A DNA stretch of 64,000 nucleotides from contig NZ_CAJFDC010000010.1 in the NCBI RefSeq assembly GCF_904067045.1, forward strand, positions 590,001-654,000, read 5' to 3'. Numbering within the stretch: the stretch's first letter is position 1; each line of letters begins with the position of its first letter. The stretch comes from Pseudomonas sp. FEN (lineage in GTDB: Bacteria > Pseudomonadota > Gammaproteobacteria > Pseudomonadales > Pseudomonadaceae). A program made the translations under genes and the position numbers. The notes under the pieces were generated by a model. That model ran no database searches and was not told the origin of the DNA. It saw only the letters and a program-made list of their open reading frames with translations. Shown in pieces: positions 29,635-38,561 of this stretch.

Positions 29635-29695
29635 TAGGTTCACACACTGTTTCGGTTCAGGCTTGGGCCGATATTTATCTACAGGAAGGCTGGAT

Positions 29696-30250
29696 ATGGC
29701 CCATCTGACGCAACGCACCTTTGCACCACTGAACATCGCCGTGCTGACTATCAGCGATACGCGCACCCTGGCCACCGACACCTCGGGGCAGACCCTCAGC
29801 GACTTGCTGCAAACCGCCGGGCATGTACTGATCGATCGTGCGCTGGTCCAGGACGATATTTATCAGATCCGCGCCAAACTCTCGCACTGGATCGCCGATC
29901 CCGAGGTCCAGGTGGTGTTGACCACCGGTGGTACCGGCTTCACCCCGCGCGACAATACGCCGCAAGCGGTGCAGCCGCTGCTGGACAAACAGGTGGATGG
30001 TTTCGGCGAATTGTTCCGCCAGGTGTCCCTGGCGGAAATCGGCATGTCCAGCCTGCAGTCACGGGCGCTCGCCGGGATGAGCAACGGCGTGCTGGTGTGC
30101 TGCGTGCCGGGCTCGCCGGGTGCCTGCCGCACCGCCTGGAACAGCATCCTGGTCGAACAACTGGACAGCCGTACCGGCCCGTGCAATTTCGCGCCGCACC
30201 TCAAGCCGCAGGCGCAGCGGGTGATCGAGGCTTGCGAGGTGCGCTCATGA
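29696..30250 (+). CDS. moaB: Molybdenum cofactor biosynthesis protein MoaB
   Basis: This 184-aa MoaB/Mog-family protein has NIAVLTISDTRTLATDTSG near its N-terminus and VVLTTGGTGFTPRDNTPQAVQPLL, the molybdopterin-binding loop. The start at 29696 follows AGGAAGG. It adenylylates molybdopterin before metal insertion by MoeA. Four-base overlap with moeA shows coupled translation. It supplies Mo-bis-MGD for nitrate reductase. Confidence 0.94.
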   Translation: MAHLTQRTFAPLNIAVLTISDTRTLATDTSGQTLSDLLQTAGHVLIDRALVQDDIYQIRAKLSHWIADPEVQVVLTTGGTGFTPRDNTPQAVQPLLDKQVDGFGELFRQVSLAEIGMSSLQSRALAGMSNGVLVCCVPGSPGACRTAWNSILVEQLDSRTGPCNFAPHLKPQAQRVIEACEVRS

Positions 30251-31482
30251 GCGGCCGGGTCTGCGACAGTGGTCACCTGACGCCGGTGGACCAGGCGATC
30301 GCTCATCTGCTGGACCAGGCGCCACCACCACCAGCGGTGCAGACGGTTCCTCTGGATCAGGCCTTGGGGCGGGTGCTCGCACAGGACCTGATGGCGCCGC
30401 TGAGCCTGCCCGGCTGGAACAACAGCGCCATGGACGGTTATGCCTGCTGTGCCGCCGACCTGCCGCCGGGAGGCGGCTGGCTGACCCTGGGCGGGCGGAT
30501 TGCCGCCGGGCAAGCGGCGGCGGCGCCCTTGCTGCCACGGCAGGTGGCGCGGATCTTTACCGGGGCGCCGTTGCCGCCGGGGGCCGACACCGTGGTGCCG
30601 CAGGAGCATTGTCGGGCCAACGAGGGGCTGGTCTGGTTGCCGTCGGTCGCTGCCGGCGAGCATGTGCGCAAGGAAGGCGAGGAGGTTTGTCGGGGGCAAT
30701 TGCTGCTGAGCGCCGGCAAACGCTTGCGGGCCCAGGAGCTGGGGTTGCTGGCGGCTGTCGGCATCGCCCGGGTCGAGGTCTATCGACCGTTGCGGGTGTG
30801 TCTGCTGAGCAGTGGCGACGAGTTGCGCGAGCCCGGTCAGCTTCTGGCGCCAGGGCAGATCTACAACAGCAATCGCTATTGTCTGTCGGCGTTGCTGCGC
30901 GGTTGGGGCGTGGAGGTGCATGACTACGGGGTCATGGCCGACCAGTTGGCCGCCAGCCGGGACGCCTTGAGCCTGGCCTCTTCGGAATGCGATCTGCTGC
31001 TGACCTCGGGCGGGGTTTCGGTGGGCGAGGAAGATCATCTCAAGCAGGCGATCGAGGCGCTCGGCAGCCTGGATTTCTGGCGCCTGGCAATCCAGCCGGG
31101 CAAGCCGCTGGCCTTTGGCGAAGTGGCCGGCAAGCCTTGGTTCGGCCTGCCAGGCAATCCCTCGGCGGCGTTGATTACCGCCCTGGTGGTGCTGCGGCCG
31201 TTCCTGCTCAGGGCCCAGGGCGTGAGCGAGGTACTGCCTCGGCCACTGGCCTTGCCGGCCGGTTTCGACTGGCCGCAGCGTAACAAGCGGCGGCAGTATC
31301 TGCGGGCCAAACTGGTGCCCAGGGCCGATGGCCAGCTGTGGCTGGAACTGCACCCGCAGCAGAGCTCGGCGATGCTGAGCGCGGCCTGTTGGGCCGACGG
31401 CCTGGCAGTGGTGGAGTGTGAGCAGCAGGTGCGCCAGCACGACCTGGTCAGTTTCCTGCCCTTCGCCGAGCTGATGCATTGA
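30247..31482 (+). CDS. moeA: Molybdopterin molybdenumtransferase MoeA
   Basis: This 411-aa MoeA protein has the expected domains. NNSAMDGYA (about 55-63) is the substrate motif, IFTGAPLPPGADTVVPQE lies in the middle, LLSSGDELREPGQ and LLTSGGVSVGEEDHLK form the MPT-binding fold, and LPGNPSAALITALVVLRP follows. It inserts molybdate into adenylylated molybdopterin. It is cotranscribed with moaB, probably under NarL control. Confidence 0.95.
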   Translation: MSGRVCDSGHLTPVDQAIAHLLDQAPPPPAVQTVPLDQALGRVLAQDLMAPLSLPGWNNSAMDGYACCAADLPPGGGWLTLGGRIAAGQAAAAPLLPRQVARIFTGAPLPPGADTVVPQEHCRANEGLVWLPSVAAGEHVRKEGEEVCRGQLLLSAGKRLRAQELGLLAAVGIARVEVYRPLRVCLLSSGDELREPGQLLAPGQIYNSNRYCLSALLRGWGVEVHDYGVMADQLAASRDALSLASSECDLLLTSGGVSVGEEDHLKQAIEALGSLDFWRLAIQPGKPLAFGEVAGKPWFGLPGNPSAALITALVVLRPFLLRAQGVSEVLPRPLALPAGFDWPQRNKRRQYLRAKLVPRADGQLWLELHPQQSSAMLSAACWADGLAVVECEQQVRQHDLVSFLPFAELMH

Positions 31483-31488
31483 TGGCAA

Positions 31489-31502
31489 TTGATTGCCGTC
31501 AA
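31489..31502 (+). promoter_or_regulatory. Anr/Dnr box upstream of ubiUVT
   Basis: TTGATTGCCGTCAA begins seven bases after the moeA stop. TAGACT at 31524-31529 is a good -10, placing the box near -41.5. It gives the ubiUVT unit its own low-oxygen promoter. Confidence 0.75.
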
Positions 31503-31613
31503 GGCCGTGGCTGCCGGTCTCGCTAGACTGGCAGCGCATTGTCGATCGCCCCGGGCCTGCTGGCGACACGCAGTGCACACGGGGCCAGACAAGTTCTTTC
31601 ATGAGGATTACCC

Positions 31614-32609
31614 ATGCAACTGGTCTGCCCGGCAGGAAACCTGCCTGCGCTGAAAGCGGCCGTGCGCGAAGGCGCCGATGCCGTCTACGTCGGCTTTCGC
31701 GATGACACCAACGCCCGGCATTTCGCCGGCTTGAACATGGACGACAAACAGTTCGACGCGGCGGTCGCGCATATTCGCCAACATCAACGCAAACTCTATG
31801 TCGCGGTCAATACCTACCCGCAGCCCAAGGGCTGGGAGCGCTGGCAGCGTGCGGTGGATCGTGCCGCCGACCTGGGCGTGGACGCACTGATCGCCGCTGA
31901 TCCGGGGGTCTTGAGTTACGCCAGCCAACGTCATCCGCAACTGCCCCTGCACTTGTCGGTGCAGGGCTCGGCGACTCATGCCGGCGCGCTGGCGTTCTAC
32001 GCCCAGCGCTACAACATTCGCCGCGCCGTGCTGCCCCGGGTGCTGTCGTTGGCCCAGGTGCGCCAGGTCGCGGCCAGCAGTTCGGTGCCCATCGAAGTCT
32101 TCGGCTTCGGCAGTTTGTGCATCATGGCCGAAGGGCGCTGCCACCTGTCTTCCTACATTACCGGCGAGTCGCCGAACCTGTGCGGCGTCTGTTCGCCGGC
32201 CAAGGCGGTGCGCTGGAGCGACGATGCCGAGGGTTTGAGCGCACGCCTGAGTGAAGTCCTGATCGACCGCTATACCCCCGACGAGCCGGCCGGCTATCCG
32301 ACCTTGTGCAAAGGCCGGTTCCTGGTCGAGGGCAAGCGCTTCCACGCCCTGGAAGAGCCCACCAGCCTCGACACCCTGGACCTGTTGCCGGAACTCGCGG
32401 CGATCGGTGTCGCCGCGGTGAAGATCGAAGGCCGCCAACGCAGCCCGGCGTATGTCGAGCAGGTCACCCGGGTCTGGCGCGCCGCGCTGGATGCCTATCG
32501 CGCCCAGCCCCACGGCTTTGCGGTCAAGGACCAGTGGCGCCAGGCGCTGGCCGGTTTGTCCGAAGGCAGCCAGACCACTCTGGGTGCTTATCATCGAGCC
32601 TGGCAATGA
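31614..32609 (+). CDS. ubiU: UbiU, oxygen-independent ubiquinone hydroxylation protein
   Basis: This 331-aa U32-family protein has the four cysteines that hold the [4Fe-4S] cluster at 169, 176, 193 and 232 (in FGSLCIMAEGRC, CGVCSPAK and YPTLCKGRF), the same numbering as E. coli UbiU. With UbiV it hydroxylates the ubiquinone ring using prephenate instead of oxygen. It lies in front of ubiV and ubiT and has an Anr/Dnr-type box. It keeps the quinone pool filled during nitrate respiration. Confidence 0.95.
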   Translation: MQLVCPAGNLPALKAAVREGADAVYVGFRDDTNARHFAGLNMDDKQFDAAVAHIRQHQRKLYVAVNTYPQPKGWERWQRAVDRAADLGVDALIAADPGVLSYASQRHPQLPLHLSVQGSATHAGALAFYAQRYNIRRAVLPRVLSLAQVRQVAASSSVPIEVFGFGSLCIMAEGRCHLSSYITGESPNLCGVCSPAKAVRWSDDAEGLSARLSEVLIDRYTPDEPAGYPTLCKGRFLVEGKRFHALEEPTSLDTLDLLPELAAIGVAAVKIEGRQRSPAYVEQVTRVWRAALDAYRAQPHGFAVKDQWRQALAGLSEGSQTTLGAYHRAWQ

Positions 32610-32619
32610 GGGACTGGAA

Positions 32620-33510
32620 ATGAAGCTCAGCCTGGGACCCGTGCTGTTTTACTGGGACAAAACGCAATTGGGGCAGTTTTACTCCGAGATGTCGGCCTTG
32701 CCCCTGGATGTGATCTACCTGGGGGAAACCGTGTGTTCGAAACGCCGGGCCTTTTCCCTCGATCAATGGTTGGGCCTGGGACGCGAGTTGCAAAGCTGCT
32801 CCCAGGCGCAACTGGTGCTGTCGAGCCTGACCCTGATCGAGGCCGCGTCGGAATTCTCCAGCCTGCGGCGCCTGTGCGACAACGGCGAGTTGCTGGTGGA
32901 AGCCAACGATATGGGCGCGGTGCAGTTTCTCGCCGAACGCCAGCTGCCCTTCGTCGCTGGCCCGGCGCTGAACCTGTACAACGGGCATGCCCTTGGGCAG
33001 TTGCTCGATTGCGGGATGATCCGCTGGGTACCACCGGTGGAGTGTTCGGCGGCGCTGATCCGCGCGGTGCTCGACCAGGTGCGCGAACTGGGCCGGGCGC
33101 TGCCGGAAGTCGAAGTCTTTGCCTATGGGCATTTGCCCCTGGCCTATTCGGCGCGCTGTTTCACCGCCCGCGCGCAAAACCGACCCAAGGACGACTGCCA
33201 GTTCTGCTGCATCGAATACCCTGATGGCCTGGCGTTGAGCAGTCAGGAAGGCCAGCCGCTGTTCACCCTCAACGGCATTCAGACCATGTCGGCCGAGGTC
33301 ACCAATCTATTGGCCGATTATGCCGGGCTGGTCGCCTGCGGTGCCGATCTGTTACGCCTGAGCCCTCGGGCGCAGGGCATGGCCGAGGTGATCGCGGCCT
33401 ATCAGCGGGTCCGCCAGGGCGAGACGCCACCGTTGTTTGTGGACGGCTGCAACGGCTATTGGCATGGCCAGGCGGGGATGTTGCGTGTCGAGGAGGTGGG
33501 CCTGTGTTGA
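32620..33510 (+). CDS. ubiV: UbiV, oxygen-independent ubiquinone hydroxylation protein
   Basis: This 296-aa U32-family protein starts at 32620 (MKLSLGPVLFYW) behind GAGGGA. Cluster cysteines are visible at Cys39 (GETVCSKRRAF) and in YSARCFTARAQNRPKDDCQFCC. It forms a heterodimer with UbiU. It is ten bases from ubiU, and its end overlaps the GTG start of ubiT. Confidence 0.94.
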   Translation: MKLSLGPVLFYWDKTQLGQFYSEMSALPLDVIYLGETVCSKRRAFSLDQWLGLGRELQSCSQAQLVLSSLTLIEAASEFSSLRRLCDNGELLVEANDMGAVQFLAERQLPFVAGPALNLYNGHALGQLLDCGMIRWVPPVECSAALIRAVLDQVRELGRALPEVEVFAYGHLPLAYSARCFTARAQNRPKDDCQFCCIEYPDGLALSSQEGQPLFTLNGIQTMSAEVTNLLADYAGLVACGADLLRLSPRAQGMAEVIAAYQRVRQGETPPLFVDGCNGYWHGQAGMLRVEEVGLC

Positions 33511-33974
33511 ATCGGAAAAAGTGGCTGTTGCGCGGTGCCGACCGCTTGCTGCCGTTGGTCCGCCGGGTGCCGTTCGGGCTGCAACGGCTGGCCTTGCAGC
33601 AGGGGCTCAACCGCTGTTTCGCCGAGCCGTTGAGTGAGGGTCGGTTCGACCTGTTGCGCGGCCGCTGGTTGTGCCTGCGGGTGCCCGATCTGGGGCTGAC
33701 CTGGTACCTGACCCGAGGCCGCGAGGGCTTGCAGATTGCCGCGCGGGCCCGGGCCGATGTGACCATCAGCGGCAACTGGCGGGAGTTCCTGCTCCTGGCC
33801 AGTCGCCAGGAAGATCCGGACACGCTGTTCTTTCGTCGGCGCCTGGTCATCGAGGGCGACACCGAGCTGGGCTTGACCCTGAAGAACCTGATCGACAGCC
33901 TCGACCCCGAGGTCCTGCCGGCCTGGCTATGGCGCAACCTGGAACGTGCCGGGAAGGGCCTGGCGGCGGGCTGA
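33504..33974 (+). CDS. ubiT: UbiT, SCP2-domain ubiquinone biosynthesis accessory
   Basis: This 156-aa protein starts at GTG 33504 (frame VLNRKKWLLRG), seven bases after GAGGAGG; no ATG is available in the right place. The SCP2 lipid-binding fold spans most of it (LTWYLTRGREGLQIAARARADVTISGNWREFLLLA and DTELGLTLKNLIDSL). It binds ubiquinone intermediates for UbiUV under anaerobic conditions. It overlaps the ubiV stop. Confidence 0.9.
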   Translation: MLNRKKWLLRGADRLLPLVRRVPFGLQRLALQQGLNRCFAEPLSEGRFDLLRGRWLCLRVPDLGLTWYLTRGREGLQIAARARADVTISGNWREFLLLASRQEDPDTLFFRRRLVIEGDTELGLTLKNLIDSLDPEVLPAWLWRNLERAGKGLAAG

Positions 33975-34001
33975 GGCAGGTTTGAAGTGGTGGCGGGGGG
34001 C

Positions 34002-34391
34002 TTAACTGAGCGGCAGTGGGGCTGGCTGCCGGTCATGCTCAAGCAGTTGCCCGATCTCGGCAAACAGCTCCTCGGCCTGTGCCGGACTGCAATCTTCGCC
34101 GTAGCGTTTGCGCACGCCGTGCTGGCTGAGGATCAGGTGCATATCGGCTCGCAGGCCATGCTGTTGCAGACAGCTTTCGACGCATTGCAGCGGGCAGCCG
34201 TCCAGCGCCAGGATCCGTCGTCCCGAGCGGGCCTTGTTGACCAGCGCGGCGACATGCCCGCCGACTCCGACGATGCAGGACATTTCCGCGAGGCCCTCGC
34301 GATCCAGGCGCAGGGCCAGGGTGTTGGCCAGTTGGGCGACGTTGGAGCAACCTGAGCAGGAGTAAACCAGAGGCAAGGATGAAAGGGACAT
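34002..34391 (-). CDS. DGC-domain putative zinc-binding protein
   Basis: This 129-aa protein of the DGC family is named for its Asp-Gly-Cys motif, seen here as ALDGCPLQCVESCL. Further cysteines are at VYSCSGCSNVAQLAN. The pattern suggests one or two metal sites. GGAGAG precedes the ATG. It has its own perfect Anr/Dnr box and stands alone between convergent ubiT and upstream narL. Family function is unknown. Association with nar genes suggests a redox or metal-handling role in anaerobic growth. Confidence 0.75.
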   Translation of the reverse strand: MSLSSLPLVYSCSGCSNVAQLANTLALRLDREGLAEMSCIVGVGGHVAALVNKARSGRRILALDGCPLQCVESCLQQHGLRADMHLILSQHGVRKRYGEDCSPAQAEELFAEIGQLLEHDRQPAPLPLS

Positions 34392-34445
34392 GAACGCTCT
34401 CCGCTGATGGACCCTCCCAGTGTGCGAGGCTGTCAGTTCCGCGCC

Positions 34446-34459
34446 TTGATTGCGATCAA
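34446..34459 (-). promoter_or_regulatory. Anr/Dnr box upstream of the DGC gene
   Basis: TTGATTGCGATCAA is a perfect box. On the minus strand CACACT near 34421 is placed as a -10. The box is in the 104-bp gap after narL, so it should serve the DGC gene rather than narXL. Confidence 0.8.
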
Positions 34460-34495
34460 GTCCGCTCGCGCCGGGGCTGCCGAGGGCCATGCGCT

Positions 34496-35143
34496 TCAGC
34501 CGGCGCCGCGCAGATGCTCCATGGCCCATACCGCCGCCTCGACCCGCGAGCGCAGGCCGAGTTTGTGCAGCAGGTTCTTCACGTGAACCTTGACCGTGCC
34601 TTCGGTAATGCCCAGCTTGTGGCCGATCACCTTGTTGCTCAAACCGCTGGCAATGGTCTTGAGTACCTGGCGCTCGCGCTCGGTCAGCTCGACCTCGACC
34701 TGGCGCGGTGGCGAGCGCAGGGCCTGGGCCATGACCCGGGTCAGGCCCGGGCTGACCACCAGGGTGCCGTTCAAGGCATCGCGGATGTACTGGATCAGCA
34801 ACTCGGGCTCCATGTCCTTGAGCAGATAACCATCGGCATCCAGGCGCAGCGCATCGCGAATATCGTCTTCGGCGTCGGACACGGTGAACAGCAGGACTTT
34901 GCCCTGGTAGTTCATGGCGCGCAGGCAACGCAGGGTCTCGATGCCGTTCATCCGCGGCATGTTGTTGTCGAGCAGCACCAGGTCGGGTTGCAGCGGCTCG
35001 ATCAGGGCCAGGGCTTCTTCGCCGTGACTGGCTTCGCCGACGATCTGGAAGTCGTCCTCCAGTTCGAGTATCTGGCGGATGCCATGGCGCATCATCGGAT
35101 GGTCGTCGACCAGCAGGATCCGGTATTGCGGGGACAGTTTCAT
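34496..35143 (-). CDS. narL: Nitrate/nitrite response regulator NarL
   Basis: This 215-aa protein has an N-terminal receiver domain (ILLVDDHPMMRHG; phosphoacceptor Asp in PDLVLLDNNMPRMNG; conserved Lys in YLLKDME) and a C-terminal LuxR-type HTH (LTERERQVLKTIASGLSNKVIGHKLGITEGTVKVHVKNLLHKL). It is phosphorylated by NarX on nitrate. The start overlaps the narX stop by 4 bp. Probable targets are the 7-2-7 sites before narK1 and moaB. Confidence 0.96.
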   Translation of the reverse strand: MKLSPQYRILLVDDHPMMRHGIRQILELEDDFQIVGEASHGEEALALIEPLQPDLVLLDNNMPRMNGIETLRCLRAMNYQGKVLLFTVSDAEDDIRDALRLDADGYLLKDMEPELLIQYIRDALNGTLVVSPGLTRVMAQALRSPPRQVEVELTERERQVLKTIASGLSNKVIGHKLGITEGTVKVHVKNLLHKLGLRSRVEAAVWAMEHLRGAG

Positions 35144-36942
35144 GTGAGGCTACCTTCTGTTTGCTGCCCGAGAAATTCCGGTCGGAATTCCATCTGGACC
35201 AGGGTGCCCTGGGGCACCCTGGAAAATATCTGGAACTGGCCATGCAGGCTGCGGGCGCGTTCCTTCATGATGTTCAGGCCGTGATGTTCGCGTTGGTCGA
35301 CGCTGCCGCTGATGCCACGGCCATCGTCCTCGATCGACAGGCGCACGGTTTCGCCGTCCTGGCGCAGTTGCAGCCAGGCATTCTGCGCGTGGGCGTGGCG
35401 CAGGCAGTTGGATAGCGCCTCGCGAGTGATTTGCAGAATGTGGATCTGTTCGCTGGCGGACAGTTCGAAGGCCAGGCTGTCGACGTGCAGATGCACCTGG
35501 AAATCGCCTCGGCTGGAGAACTCCTCGGCCGTGTCCTGAAGTTCCTGCACCAGCCCGGCGTCATGAATCTGCAAGCGAAAGGTGGTCAGCAATTCGCGCA
35601 ACTGGCGGTAGGCGTTGTTCAGCCCCTCGCGCAGTTCGGCGGTGACGGTTTCCAGGGTCGCCACCGGTTCGCCACGGCGCATCAGGGTCTGCATGCGGCT
35701 GACTTGCAGCTTCATGTAGGACAGCGCCTGGGCCAAGGAGTCGTGCAGTTCGCGGGCGATGATGGTGCGTTCTTCGAGCAGCAGCAGGCGATGGTCCTGT
35801 TCCCGTTGGCGCTTGAGCGAGAGCGAGGTGCCGATCAGGTTGGCCAGGGCCTGGATCAGCTTGGTTTCCCAGGCTTGCGGCGCGTGTCCGTCGACGAAGT
35901 GCGCCTTGAGCTCGCCCAGCTCGCTGCCCTGGTTGCTGATGCTGAAGGATTGCGGGTTGCCCTGGTGATGCTTCTGGCAGGTGGCGCAGTGACCGCCGGC
36001 ACACACATCCCGGCTGTTGGCGCCATGCAGGACGAGCAGTTGCTGGGCCGGAGCCTGCAACCGGCCTTGCAGGCACAGCGACAGGCTCAAGCCGGGCAGA
36101 CGCTGCTGGAAGCGCCGGATCAGCTCATCCAGCCCTTCGGCATTGGCCAGGCGCGTGGCCAGGCTGCGACTGCCTTGATAGAGCAGTTCCAGGGCGGCAT
36201 TGGCCTGTTGCAGGTTCAGGGTCTTTTGCCGGACCTGGGTCTCCAGCGTGTGGTGGGACGCCTCGATGGTCTCGGCCATGGCGTTGAAGCTGGTGGCCAA
36301 CTCTCCCAGCTCGTCCGTGGACTGGTGGTTGACCCGCGCCTGGAAGTCGCCGCGGCGAAAGCGCTGGGTGGCCTCCACCAGCTCTTTGAGCGGGGTGACC
36401 ACGCTGTACTGCAGCTCGTACAGCCCCAGCAACAGGATGATCATGGTGGTGAACAGGGCCGCGCCTTGAATCACCTGTTGCCAGCCTTGTTTTTGCTCGC
36501 TCTGGCGTTGCAGGAGGCTGACAAACTGATTCAACTGTTCGACGAAGGGCTCGGCGCTGGCTTGAAACGTGCCGCTATCGCCCCGTTCGAGGGCCGGACG
36601 CAGCGTCTCGGTCCAGTTTTGCTGAATCTGTTGGTAATTGCCTTGCAGGTCGAAGTTCGTGCCGTCTTCCAGCACGGCCTTGAGCGACTGGCTGTTGAGG
36701 CGTTGTTGCAGGCTCTCGATAAGGTGGCCGATGTCTTCGTGGCTGGCGCCCGAGGCCAGTTTCCAGCTCAGGTGATAGGTTTCCATGCGCACCGAGCCGG
36801 CGGTGTTGATGGCGGCCGCATCGCCCTGGCTGAACCAGGCGATCAGCCCGGCGCTCAATGAACTGGCAAGGGCGAGTATGGCGATCAGGATCACCGCGAG
36901 CCCGGCGCGGGCGGGCAGGGAGCTGCGCAACCAGCGAATCAC
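35140..36942 (-). CDS. narX: Nitrate/nitrite sensor histidine kinase NarX
   Basis: This 600-aa inner-membrane kinase has TM1 (about 13-38), a periplasmic nitrate sensor with the P-box-like AAAINTAGSVRMETYHLSWKL, and TM2 (about 155-175). These are followed by HAMP, a central region with cysteines (CAGGHCATC), a dimer/phosphotransfer domain with LLLEERTIIARELHDSLAQ (His in ARELHD), and a HATPase with DDGRGI. It is typical of the HPK7 class that pairs with LuxR-type regulators. It is cotranscribed with narL and divergent from narK1. Confidence 0.96.
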   Translation of the reverse strand: MIRWLRSSLPARAGLAVILIAILALASSLSAGLIAWFSQGDAAAINTAGSVRMETYHLSWKLASGASHEDIGHLIESLQQRLNSQSLKAVLEDGTNFDLQGNYQQIQQNWTETLRPALERGDSGTFQASAEPFVEQLNQFVSLLQRQSEQKQGWQQVIQGAALFTTMIILLLGLYELQYSVVTPLKELVEATQRFRRGDFQARVNHQSTDELGELATSFNAMAETIEASHHTLETQVRQKTLNLQQANAALELLYQGSRSLATRLANAEGLDELIRRFQQRLPGLSLSLCLQGRLQAPAQQLLVLHGANSRDVCAGGHCATCQKHHQGNPQSFSISNQGSELGELKAHFVDGHAPQAWETKLIQALANLIGTSLSLKRQREQDHRLLLLEERTIIARELHDSLAQALSYMKLQVSRMQTLMRRGEPVATLETVTAELREGLNNAYRQLRELLTTFRLQIHDAGLVQELQDTAEEFSSRGDFQVHLHVDSLAFELSASEQIHILQITREALSNCLRHAHAQNAWLQLRQDGETVRLSIEDDGRGISGSVDQREHHGLNIMKERARSLHGQFQIFSRVPQGTLVQMEFRPEFLGQQTEGSLT

Positions 36943-37033
36943 TTGCGTTGCCCCGGGGCAACGAGGGGAAAACCGGGCATATCGAACTCCAGGGCAGGGT
37001 TGGCAATGGTGTTGCTGCCGATCCCTGGCGTTC

Positions 37034-37049
37034 TACCTCTAAAGAGTTG
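37034..37049. promoter_or_regulatory. Partial NarL 7-2-7 site
   Basis: TACCTCTAAAGAGTTG has one perfect heptamer (TACCTCT) and, after two bases, an inverted heptamer matching five of seven. It lies closer to narX than the better site at 37131. Confidence 0.5.
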
Positions 37050-37130
37050 TCGATCGTTCGATGCCAGCAAAAACTTCGCGGAACGAAGGCAAGAGGCTGA
37101 TAAACAAAGGCTCTGGAGGGTTTTTCCGTC

Positions 37131-37146
37131 TACCTCTTTGGAGGTA
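37131..37146 (+). promoter_or_regulatory. NarL 7-2-7 site upstream of narK1
   Basis: TACCTCTTTGGAGGTA consists of TACCTCT and inverted TACCTCC separated by two bases, an almost ideal NarL site. Its centre lies about 95 bp upstream of the inferred narK1 start, so DNA bending would be needed to act with Anr. Confidence 0.78.
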
Positions 37147-37184
37147 GACGTCGCCAGCATAGGCCAGGAACCCCCAGGGCTTCG

Positions 37185-37198
37185 TTGATAAGGATCAA
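37185..37198 (+). promoter_or_regulatory. Anr box of narK1K2GHJI
   Basis: TTGATAAGGATCAA is a perfect FNR-type box. TAGTCT at 37221-37226 gives a start near 37233 and places the box at -41.5. This is the main anaerobic promoter of the nitrate reductase operon. Confidence 0.87.
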
Positions 37199-37256
37199 GT
37201 TTTTACGGGGTCCGCCTCTCTAGTCTGCCGCCATGGTTAACTGACTGGAGAGCGAC

Positions 37257-38561
37257 ATGACCCAACCGCGTGTACGACAAGGCCTGGTGCTGGGTATGAG
37301 CACGCTGGCCTTCACTGTGTGTTTCATGGTCTGGATGATGTTTGCCGTGCTCGGCGTGCCGATCAAGGAACTGCTCCAGCTCAACGAAACCCAATTCGGC
37401 CTGCTGGTCGCCACCCCGGTCCTGACCGGCTCGCTGGTTCGCTTGCCGCTGGGGCTGCTGACCGACCGGTTTGGTGGACGCATTGTGTTTTTCCTGTTGA
37501 TGCTGTCCTGCGTGTTGCCGCTGTACCTGATCACCTACGCCAGCGCCTACTGGCAGTTCCTGGTCCTGGGGCTGTTCGTCGGCCTGGCCGGCGGGTCGTT
37601 TTCCGTCGGTATCGCCTATGTCGCCAAGTGGTTCGACCAGGACAACCAGGGCTTCGCCATGGGCATCTTCGGTGCAGGCAATGCCGGGTCCGCGCTGACC
37701 AAGTTTCTCGCCCCGGCGCTGATCGCCGCGGGTAGCTGGCACCTGGTGCCGAAAGTCTTCAGCGCGATCCTGTTCATCACCGCGTTGCTGTTCTGGTTTC
37801 TCACTGCCGAAAACAAGACGCACCGTAGTGCTTCGGGCATCCCTCTGCGCGAACAGCTTGCTTCACTGAAGGACCCGGCGGTCTGGCGCTACTGCCAGTA
37901 CTACTCGATCGTCTTCGGCGGTTATGTCGCGCTGGCATTGTGGATGACCAAATACTACGTGCAGGAATACGGCTTCAGCCTGCAAAGCGCGGCGCTGCTG
38001 GCCGCCTGCTTTTCCCTGCCGGGCGGCGTGCTGCGCGCCGTCGGTGGCTGGATGTCGGATCGCTGGGGCGCGCAGAGCGTGACCTGGTGGGTGCTCTGGG
38101 TCAGTTGGATCTGCCTGTTCCTGCTGTCCTACCCGCAGACCCAACTGCAAGTGCAAACCATCAACGGCCCGCTGGATCTGCATATCGGCCTGAGCCCGAC
38201 GCTGTTCACGGTGCTGCTGTTCGTCATGGGCATCGCCTTCGCCTTTGGCAAAGCCTCGGTTTTCAAATACATCGCCAACGACTACCCGAAAAACATGGGC
38301 GCGGTGTCCGGCATCGTCGGCCTGGCCGGTGGCTTGGGTGGCTTCGTCCTGCCGATTCTGTTCGGCGCGCTGGTGGACCTGACCGGCGTGCGCTCCTCCT
38401 GCTTCATGTTGATGTACGGCGTGGTCTGGGTCTCCCTGACCTGGATGTACTTCAGCGAAATGCGCCGTCGCCCGCTGTTGGGTAAACAGCCCGCGGTCGC
38501 CATTGCCCCGTTTTCCAGCATTGTCCAAGGAGACGAATATGTCCGTTCTACAAAAGCCTGA
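37257..38561 (+). CDS. narK1: Nitrate transporter NarK1 (MFS)
   Basis: This 434-aa major facilitator has twelve predicted spans. Loop motif LLTDRFGGRIVF and the family stretch GLAGGSFSVGIAYVAKWFDQ are present, with a second repeat at FAFGKASVFKYIANDYPKNMGAVSGIVGLAGGLGGF. It is NarK type 1, thought to work as nitrate/proton symporter to start respiration. It is followed by NarK2 with a 23-bp overlap. Confidence 0.95.
   Translation: MTQPRVRQGLVLGMSTLAFTVCFMVWMMFAVLGVPIKELLQLNETQFGLLVATPVLTGSLVRLPLGLLTDRFGGRIVFFLLMLSCVLPLYLITYASAYWQFLVLGLFVGLAGGSFSVGIAYVAKWFDQDNQGFAMGIFGAGNAGSALTKFLAPALIAAGSWHLVPKVFSAILFITALLFWFLTAENKTHRSASGIPLREQLASLKDPAVWRYCQYYSIVFGGYVALALWMTKYYVQEYGFSLQSAALLAACFSLPGGVLRAVGGWMSDRWGAQSVTWWVLWVSWICLFLLSYPQTQLQVQTINGPLDLHIGLSPTLFTVLLFVMGIAFAFGKASVFKYIANDYPKNMGAVSGIVGLAGGLGGFVLPILFGALVDLTGVRSSCFMLMYGVVWVSLTWMYFSEMRRRPLLGKQPAVAIAPFSSIVQGDEYVRSTKA

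Larger units (their letters stand above)
36943..37256. other. narX-narK1 divergent control region
   Basis: This 314-bp non-coding region holds two NarL-type sites and one Anr box, listed separately. The narK1 -10 is probably TAGTCT at 37221. No gene is visible. Confidence 0.8.
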
